A DNA stretch of 64,000 nt from positions 4,431,501 to 4,495,500 of the forward strand of contig CM076949.1 of the NCBI GenBank assembly GCA_039566865.1, given 5' to 3'. Below are positions 57,001 through 64,000 of the stretch, piece by piece (positions within the stretch are counted from its first letter, which is position 1; each line of letters starts with the position of its first letter). Below the pieces are notes generated by a model. That model was not told the origin of the DNA. It was given only the letters and a program-made list of their open reading frames with translations, and made no database searches. Origin of the DNA: Aurelia coerulea (taxonomy: Eukaryota; Cnidaria; Scyphozoa; Semaeostomeae; Ulmaridae). The position numbers and the translations under genes were made by a program.

Positions 57001-60000
57001 AAAGGGCTATGTTTGGTTGTATTCTTCTACTGCTGATATGCATTGTGCATCAATAACGATTTGATATTTAGCACCAGAAAAAATTTATAAAACGATAGAA
57101 GGAAGAATTTTAGTTTGAGTTCGCTTTTCGCAGGAAGGTAAATATATTTTTCCACTCCTGAAATTTAACATCTTTTTTTCATGTGAAGAGCAGAATACGT
57201 TGTCAAGCAGACACCAATTCGCTGGACGCCTGCTTTTAACAAACTGCCCCACTTTACAAGGGGATGTGTTATTGAAATCTATTGAAATTCAGTGCCTGCC
57301 TCAGAAAGTTATCCACTTACAGGAGTGTCTGCTTAAAAAGAGTTGATTGTATAAAGAATTTAATACTTCTTCCTGTTGTAACTGAACTACTAAAAAGTTG
57401 AATTCTTATTTTCAGACTGATCTTCCAAACTCTGTGCATGCATTTCAAACAGCAGAAAGAATCAGAGAAAGATATCCAGATGATGGTAAAGTAAATTTTG
57501 TATAAACATGAGTAGGAAAGTGCAACTTCATCAGAAACTTTAAAACAAGGATGACGGCAAGTTCATATGTTTCATTCAACTTGAATCATGTTAGTTGAAA
57601 TTTGTTGCTGGCCATAAAGGCCTATAACAAAACTCGATCATTTCATTTCTAGATTAACAAGCTATGGGCCAGGGATCCTATCTTTGTAGGAGAAAAACTA
57701 CCGAGGTTGTTAGTTGTTTGGAATAAAGTTAGCTTCTGTGTTGGGACTAGCTCTGCCTATTAATTGAATATGTAGGTTCCTTTTAAGTTGTTACTCTCAC
57801 AAGGAAGAGCAAGCAGAAAAGACCAGCTTTTTGGAACAGTGGTGACCAACAAGGACAGATTTTGTAATACAATAGCAATAGTCTTGTTTGATTGACACCT
57901 CAATTCACAGCGACTGCAGACAAAGGAAATTCTCTCAACCAGTAATTAAAAACAAACAGAGCAGCAAACTAGTGGGGCAAACCCTCCCCTTGTGCAAGCA
58001 AAAGATGGTTTTTAGGAGAAGTTAATGTGCTTATAACGAAAGAAGAAGTGTAAATCTAAAGTTCTTTCTGGCCGATTTTGTTTATTTGATTCAGAATCGG
58101 AGCAGAAGGCATTGTAATTCTTGAGTATTTAGGGCTCAAATGAAGCGATTACTAAACAGCTCCTGAATCAGATCGACAAAATCTGCCAGACAGAACTTTA
58201 GATTTACCCCTCTTCAGGTAACTTCTCTTAAAAACCATCTTTCGCGTGCACAAGGAGAGAGTTTGCCCTACTAGTTTGGGGGGAACTCTTGCGACTTTGT
58301 TTGTTTTGAATTATTGGTTGAGAGAATTTCATGTGTCTGCAGTCGCTAATCGCTTTGAATCGAGCTGTCGATCAAATGCAACTGTTGCTATCTTATTACA
58401 AAATCTGCCCTCGTTGTGGTGACCTTAAATCTTTTCTCAATTTGATAATGTCCCCTCTGGAAAAATGGAAATAACCAATGTCCATTTGCAATGTCCAAGA
58501 ATTTTAACATTTGAGATTTGTTGTTGTGTTTATGTTCTGTTTGTTATTGTTCTGTTTCTTTTTTAGATTGGTTTCATCTAATTGGACTGCTGCATGATGC
58601 TGGCAAAGTTCTTGCATTGTGGGGTGAACCGCAGGTACTCATTTAAACTTTATTAAAGATACGTACATCTAATTACTTAAACTTATGTAATTACTTAATC
58701 TTACCTTCAAGCTAGACTGATTACAATTCGTCGTAAATTTCGCTCGTTTTTTATATTTTGATTTTAACCCTTTCGCTCAATCTACGACTCATAAAAAAGC
58801 TATGTGAAAACGAGGACAAAACTAATGTACGAGAATTTGACCGAGACTTGGTCGGTCGATTGATTGATGGATTCGATTGATTGTTCGTGCCGCAGGGAGA
58901 CTTCCTAGCTGTGATGGAGGTCATGTGACTTTTCCACGCCTTCAAACTTTTCTGAATGAGTGAACCAGACACCAGACAAACTTGCGTTCCTTTGACAATC
59001 AAAACAATAAAGATTTCGTCAAATTCAGCCAGCCAGTGGGATCTAATTTCTTTCAATTGAAACAATGATAAATCTAAAACAATACAATCATGATTGTTTC
59101 GATTGCTAAAGGAACCCAAGGTATATTTCAGAAACTTTTTGCTGAAGCCTCCTGCAACCTATTGTGAGACTGTTTTACGCAAAAAAACCTGCACTAGCTA
59201 TTTTGTAATAATTTCAATCACCAATATTTCTGCTGTCAATACTATGGTTAATAAAGCATAAACGTTTCATCAAGTTTCGGTTATTCTTTACCTTAAAATG
59301 CGCGAGTTTTCTGGCGTTATCTTCAGGGGAACTTTGCAATGTTTTCTAGAATGTTCTTCGGTCGGGGAAGCTCAAGAAACGAACACAAATTATTCTCGCA
59401 AAGAAAAATACCCAAAAGGCTTCTCAAAACTATAAATAATTCTCCTAAAAAATGTATAGTTATCTACAAAACTCTTATGACACATTTGTTTCTTAAGATT
59501 GAAAATAGTTTCTGTTTAAGCAGCTTTGTACTGTAGTCTGTGATTTTAAGCTTCAGGAGGAAAGATAAATTGATCGGCACTTTGCAAGAACGAAGAAACG
59601 TTTTCAAGGTTCAAGCCTCTTTGACAAATTTACTATAATTTACACAGAATTTCAAATACGAATACTTCTGCTGTTTATAGAGGAATGTTTCAAGAAATTT
59701 CGGGTATCTTTTCCACATCAAATGTGAGTTTTCTCTTAACTTTTTGCCGGGTCGAAGTGCTTACCTCAAGCTCCTTTTTTGTTTTGCTCAGGCCAAAAAG
59801 GAATCCTGTGTTTCACGATTTAAATTCGCCAAACAGTAAGTCTTCCGGGGTCTTCCTACAGCAAGTTGGCAAACAAACAAATGTATCCTTTCCCTTCAAA
59901 ACTCTTTCGTACACTGCCTTTTGAGATCACCTTTATTCTGTCCGTAGTTGCGATGATAACAACCTCCATTTTGGCAAAAAGCAACGCGAAGTGCTGTCTT

Positions 60001-63000
60001 ATTGACAGGGCGACCAAGGGCACCGACAATTCCAAAAACTACCGAAAATTTTACCGAAAACTCAAAAATTTACGCGGGAAATTTAAATGAGCCAATCACA
60101 GCCGAGCAGCCCCGAACGCTGCAATCTGATTGTAACGTCAGGAACTTGACGTGAAAACGAGTTTTTGTCCTGATTTTGAGTTAGTTTGATTATGAGTCCC
60201 TGTTTGAGAGAGCGATTTCATTCAATTCAAATAGTAATTCAACTCAATAGCGAGCGAAAACTAGGGACGAACTGTAATAAGTCTACCTTCAAGCTAATGT
60301 CTTTGTTCGTCAAAGCAGCAAGCTACTATCAGTCTACCAGAAGCAAACGATTTTGAAATCAACTTAGGGTCTGTTTACATGGGAGTTTCAAGCCTGGGGG
60401 TTCAGCCCTGTTATCCATGGTGAAAATATTTTGCCATTACATGACGATTTCCAGCCTGAGCTGGCGAATCTAAGTTAAGTCTGGCGAGAAAACCGTGACA
60501 AAAACGCATGCCCCATCAATATTTCAGCCCGAGCTGAAAAAAACATTTGTCATTATATACATTGGCGTGCATTTTGCAAAGCAATGGGGAATAACACACT
60601 AATCAAAGGATTAACATTTCATCTGGGCTAGTGCAAGTCGAGCTGGAATTTCATCCTGAGGGAAGTTTCAGCTTGGGGTGAAACTTTTTTAACGTAATGG
60701 CAAGGCAAGCTGATATTTACGAACATTTGACCATAGAGAAGGGATGACATTTCACCTTGGCTAAACGGGCTGATTCAGCCTGGGCTGAAAACTCCCATGT
60801 AACCAGGCTCTTGGCTTAAGAAAGGAAAATTCTAATACCACAATGGGATCGTTTGGATGCATCCAATCTGAGTTGCGTATTCCTAGGATAATAGGGTCAT
60901 TGTTGTTGGACTGCAGCTGATCAAAATCTAACCCCCCGTGATTTTTCATAAGTTTCTTTATCTCAAAGAAAATAGCAAAACTAGTAGCAACGTAGCCTAG
61001 CCATTTTGTTGGGGGAGATGAGATATGGTTTGTCCAAGCAAACGTATGTGTCCCCCGTGCAGTGGGTTAATGCTCATGCGCAGCGTAGAAGCGTTTTGGG
61101 ATGGAACTCTGACGGGTGCATGAGCATTAACCTACTACTGCACGGGGGGACACATAAGTATCCTCGGACAAACCGGATCTCATCTCCTCAACAATAATAG
61201 CTACCAAACAATGTTTGATTTTCTTATTGTGGTCGATTACTTTATTTTTATGTCTGGCCAGAGGAAACATACTGCAACAATTTTTTATGTTTCCGCATTT
61301 GGCCTCTAAGCGCATCCAATTAATGACTATTAATATGTTTAAATTCGTTTCATAGCATTTCGTGGTTGGAGATACCTTTCCACTTGGATGTGAATTCCAG
61401 CAATCCATCGTCTTTCCAGACTTCTTTGAAAATAATCCAGACTTTCACAATCCAGAATACAAGTAAGTGTTTATTTCGTTTGAAATACAAATCTATAAGC
61501 CTTACAGACTTGTATTTCAAAGAAAATTGTAAAAATGTGTATAAAATGTGTAAAAATTGGTCTGTTTCAAAACATTTCCTGCAGCCAAAACATTTCCTGC
61601 GGCCAAAAATCTTGCTCAAAATTTCCTGAGAATGGCGCTCCCCTGTTGCCACACTTTGTGGACCTCTGCTTGGAATCTTATTGGAAGCGAACAGTAGCCG
61701 ATTTCAGTAATCTTCAGCCGTCAATCTTGCTGGAAAACATCTGGCCAGTAAATCCGTAAAAAGAGGCAATGTATTAGAAAAAGGAAATTTGCTCCATAGA
61801 AGATGTAGGAGCTATAAAGGAAAAGAGCCCTTAGAGCAAGAATTGCGAATGTTAGAAAACCTTCAGTGTTCCATCAAGGAGGAAAACGAGACAGGCGATC
61901 ACGGAAGATTTGGCATCAGGGGGCATTAAGAATTTGAGCCAATACTGAAGGTTTCTTAAAGCTATCAGATTTTGAATCCTCAGGTTTCTTGTTTACTTCC
62001 TGTTTCAACGTGAACATTTCAAAGCGAAGTTTTCAAGTTTCCCAATGTCTAGACTTTATCCATATACCTTCCTAGTAATATGATTTAAACTGGAGAAATA
62101 TGAAAATAATCAAAAATGCGCCAAGAATTTCCTGAACGAAAATGAATAGTTGCCCCGAAAATTTTTCCCATTACTGGAGTTTCTTGATTTTCTTATCGAC
62201 CCGAGTTTCTTTGAAGACGTTTTTGCTATGTGTATTCTTTGGTAGAGCTTCAGCAGAATCATAACTGAGTCTATTTAAAGCGTGATGAATACCAAGAAAA
62301 ATATGCCCAGCAGGCAACGCCATCTTTTCCCTGATCGTCCATTGAAAGAGATATGTTTTTCCATATTCCGTAAAATGTTGCTGGTCCTTGACATTATCAC
62401 CGTATAGGTATACTTTTCAGAAATTTTCTGGATTTATGGGTATACGTTTCAGGGACTTTTCCGGATTTTAGTTTGATGCTTTGAATGGCACAACCCCGAG
62501 TATAGGTTCCAAATCTTTAACACGGCGTAAAAAGGTGGTTGTAAAATTCGATGACCTATTTCTTCCGATTGAATGGCTTGAAAGAAACTTTAGATACTTA
62601 TCTATAATTCTACCGTTAGATTTTTCAAAAATTTTGAATATTTTTCAAGATTGCAGCGTGTCTTACATTTCAACTCATTTGAAGATGTGACGTCATCAAA
62701 TTTCTAAATCATAAACCAGATGAGTGACAGACTTTTGCTTGAGGCAATATTGTAGGCATTCATAAACTATGGTTTTCTTCGAAATTATTTCATATTGCGT
62801 CAAACAGTTTATAAATTACGATAGTTTTAAGTGTTTTTGAAAATTTTTCTCAAATTCTTCAAAAAGGAGAAAAGCACGCTAATTCTGAAAATATTGAAGA
62901 TTTCAGATAAGTCCAACGGTAGAATTATAGATAAATAGCTAAACTTTCTTTGAAGTTATTCTCTTCAAAGAAATAGGTCACTGAATTTTACACCAGCCTT

Positions 63001-63190
63001 TTCAAAGAGTTGGAACCTATGTTACAACCCCGTACCATGGAATCACAATATCCCTCCCCGGGCATTATCACCACTGGATTTGTAATTCTGTTTGTTTCTA
63101 ATTTTAATTATTTTCATTTAAGTACAAAACTTGGCTGTTATGAACCAAATTGTGGAATAGATAATGTCATGATATCCTGGGGACACGATG
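51075..63190 (+). CDS. MIOX: Myo-inositol oxygenase, 5' portion (8 exons), runs off the window
   Basis: Di-iron oxygenase that cleaves myo-inositol with O2 to D-glucuronate, the first step of inositol catabolism; cytosolic. Exons: 51075-51083, 51812-51928, 55537-55617, 56515-56607, 57416-57485, 58567-58634, 61356-61462, 63123-63190, all GT-AG with consistent phases; about 204 of the family's roughly 285 residues. The HD-fold iron ligands visible are H108 (NSVHAFQTA), H133-D134 (GLLHDAGKV) and H203 (ISWGHD); the last His and Asp ligands must lie in later exons past 64000. The family block GDTFPLGC (151-158) and LGCYEPNCGIDNVM (185-198) are present. The first coding exon is only nine bases (MPP); it has a good ATG context and donor but is the least certain part. 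No continuation exon is readable in 63191-64000. Confidence 0.9.
51199..51252. repeat. Short perfect-style hairpin in MIOX intron 1
   Basis: GGTCTAG and CTAGACCAGGGATAAATA are mirrored by TATTTATCCCTGGGCTAGACC across a short loop. Probably a tiny MITE or the core of one. Confidence 0.5.
52121..54406 (-). mobile_element. hAT transposon relic with degenerate transposase
   Basis: Ends CAGGGGCGGCTCGAAGGG and GCGCCGCCCCTG with a perfect 8-bp duplication CCCAAAAC (52113-52120, 54407-54414), the hAT signature. The minus strand carries transposase fragments: a TTF-type zinc finger near 53648-53739 (CGGENEEGRETFYCWPC) and, downstream, a segment at 52341-52644 reading ASRYTKMLHHHIDAAVFLSA then QGLAFQGHDES, continuing after a frame change as GNFLELMDLVA. 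That order matches ZMYM1/DUF4371-type hAT transposases. The catalytic core is not recoverable, so it is inactive. Confidence 0.7.
52341..52644 (-). pseudogene. hAT transposase (DUF4371-type) fragment, frameshifted
   Basis: The minus-strand frame 52390-52644 gives VFLSAQGLAFQGHDES; the neighbouring frame 52341-52547 gives GNFLELMDLVACYSHELRSF. A single frame change near 52435 joins them. It is the part just upstream of the RNase-H-like catalytic region in this transposase group. Confidence 0.6.
55160..55300 (-). mobile_element. Possible Penelope-like element terminus with hammerhead-like core
   Basis: On the minus strand, 55214-55245 reads CTGAAGA, a GCCC-TAGT-GGGC stem-loop, GAAA and CTAGTC. 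This resembles the hammerhead ribozyme core (CUGANGA, stem II, GAAA) found in terminal repeats of Penelope-like retroelements. There is one unpaired U after CUGAAGA and the outer stems could not be verified, so activity is doubtful. No Penelope reverse transcriptase is in the window. MIOX intron 2. Confidence 0.35.
56262..56420 (+). pseudogene. Remnant of a LINE reverse transcriptase
   Basis: GAGVPQGSCLGLL at about 56267-56305, then, after a frame change, YINDLLQGKKNMSFLANAFT, correspond to the RT block before the YADD site. Frame breaks leave it non-functional. MIOX intron 3. Confidence 0.5.
57848..58415. mobile_element. Foldback element, family C, copy C3
   Basis: Ends AACAAGGACAGATTTTGTAA and its complement, with a perfect 9-bp duplication GTGGTGACC (57839-57847, 58416-58424). 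The arms pair across a loop near 58125. MIOX intron 5. Confidence 0.75.
58714..60284. mobile_element. 1.57-kb inverted-repeat element with 11-bp direct repeats
   Basis: Ends AGACTGATTACAATTCGTC and GACGAACTGTAATAAGTCT, then TTTCGCTCG / CGAGCGAAA further in, flanked by an identical ACCTTCAAGCT (58703-58713, 60285-60295). Long target duplications fit a MULE-like mechanism. No transposase motif is seen in the frames inside. MIOX intron 6. Confidence 0.65.
60367..60810. mobile_element. Harbinger-like MITE with GGGTCTGTTTACATGGGAG ends
   Basis: A 444-bp element, ends GGGTCTGTTTACATGGGAG and CTCCCATGTAACCAGGCTC, flanked by TTA and TTG (one change). CAGCCTGAGCTG and CAGCCTGGGCTGAAA motifs repeat inside. 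Related by its ends to the element at 38482. MIOX intron 6. Confidence 0.55.
61009..61192. mobile_element. 184-bp palindrome in MIOX intron 6
   Basis: GGGGGAGATGAGAT...GGTTTGTCC is mirrored by GGACAAACCGGATCTCATCTCC, and TAATGCTCATGCGCA by TGCATGAGCATTA, around a short loop. MITE-like; the target duplication is unclear. Confidence 0.55.
62499..63023. mobile_element. Foldback element, family B, copy B4
   Basis: Ends AGTATAGGTTCCAAATC and TTGGAACCTATGTT, with a perfect 9-bp duplication ACAACCCCG (62490-62498, 63024-63032). Arms of about 240 bp pair across the centre. It ends 100 bp before MIOX exon 8. Confidence 0.75.
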
Positions 63191-64000
63191 GTATGAAAAA
63201 CATGCAATAAACTTAACGAGGCACAACCCTTTCTAATTTTGAACGTTTCACGCAAATTTATGCAGAACATGAATACATATTTATTTTTGCATTCACAAAA
63301 TGAATTCTAACATAACTCTACCCGTCCAATTTGGAATTTTCACACAACTTCATGCAAAACACAAAATAGAATTTTTTCGCATTCATAAAATGAACTCTAT
63401 TTTCAATCGAAAAAGAAACATGTCACAATTCAGCTTGGGTGTTGCCTCTTTCATGCATTCATGACATTGTAACTTGATGTGCACAAAATGTAGATCCTGA
63501 GTTATGTTGCGTCCTGGGGTTGTAAATGTAAGGGTTACGTTATGTTGCCTGGTACGGTATGAGGCCTTGGGACAAGTATATACCTGAACAACCTAGAATT
63601 TAATCTGGATGCACAGTGACTTCAATAGACAGGGGTAAATATTCAATGATATTCTTCAAGGGGTTTTAAATTTTTACTCGGGAGGTTTACAATTGGTCTC
63701 ACAAGACACGTGGTTTGAGATTAGGTCACATGGTTGCAAACAATAGAAGAATGGAATCGAGTGAAAGCCCCAGTTTTCCAGAACTGCTGTAGCATAAAAC
63801 TTACGATCAGAACTTAGATGAATTTTCATTCAAGCCATAAATGCAAAAACCGCCTTCCTCTAAGCCATATTCTGATCTGCACACGACGGTCTCGCTGATT
63901 GACATTTTTCCGGTTCACATTCTAATCTCGTAACAACAACAACAACCCCGAGTTGAAAAAGAGGCCCTTTTGATAAATTTCAACCCATGTTGAGTTTACA
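63191..64000. other. MIOX intron 8, incomplete
   Basis: No exon, repeat or RNA gene is recognised. ATTCACAAAATGAATTCTA and ATTCATAAAATGAACTCTA form a diverged direct repeat at about 63292 and 63382. Confidence 0.4.

Noticed and set aside
58751..59119. 122-codon minus-strand frame in MIOX intron 6
   Set aside because: Inside the 58714-60284 element and without recognisable transposase or other motifs; treated as a chance frame.
6075..63190. RPA1-ADO-MIOX as a functional gene cluster
   Set aside because: ADO and MIOX are both non-haem iron oxygenases, but RPA1 is unrelated and the spacing and separate promoters give no sign of co-regulation; neighbourhood is likely coincidental.

Overview
The window is AT-rich nuclear DNA from an intron-rich invertebrate animal. 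The evidence is GT-AG spliced genes with many short exons, animal-type proteins, non-LTR retrotransposon debris and a dense load of short inverted-repeat transposons. Gene architecture and repeat flavour fit a non-bilaterian such as an anthozoan cnidarian, but that placement is inference and the phylum is not settled by anything I can read here. No rRNA, CRISPR array, operon or prokaryotic signal is present.

Three protein-coding genes lie head to tail on the + strand. (1) RPA1, the large subunit of replication protein A, is complete in 24 coding exons from 6075 to 32821 (637 codons plus stop, all splice phases consistent), with an E2F-type promoter just upstream. (2) ADO, the cysteamine / N-terminal-cysteine thiol dioxygenase, is complete in 10 exons from 35531 to 43802 (238 codons plus stop). 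(3) MIOX, myo-inositol oxygenase, begins at 51075; eight coding exons (about 204 codons) are present and the 3' end lies beyond the window. The genes are separately functional (DNA replication/repair, oxygen-dependent thiol oxidation, inositol catabolism) and nothing suggests a shared pathway.

Layout: 1-5900 intergenic with several foldback elements; 5905-6074 RPA1 promoter; 6075-32821 RPA1, whose introns hold a near-intact LINE reverse transcriptase, foldback elements, a 101-bp satellite and a SINE; 32822-35530 intergenic; 35531-43802 ADO; 43803-51074 intergenic with a long perfect-style palindrome, LINE relics, a broken repeat-associated Cys-rich gene and a candidate enhancer of phased NFI-type palindromes; 51075-64000 MIOX with a hAT transposon relic and MULE-like elements in its introns.

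The most informative non-genic signal is the transposon stratigraphy. Several families can be given a target-site rule directly from the sequence: TA-flanked CCGGGTG elements, three inverted-repeat families with 9-bp duplications (MULE-like), two TTAA-specific MITE families, hAT-type elements with 8-bp duplications and TTA-flanked Harbinger-like elements. Many are nested, and in two cases the unoccupied arm of the host palindrome preserves the empty target site.
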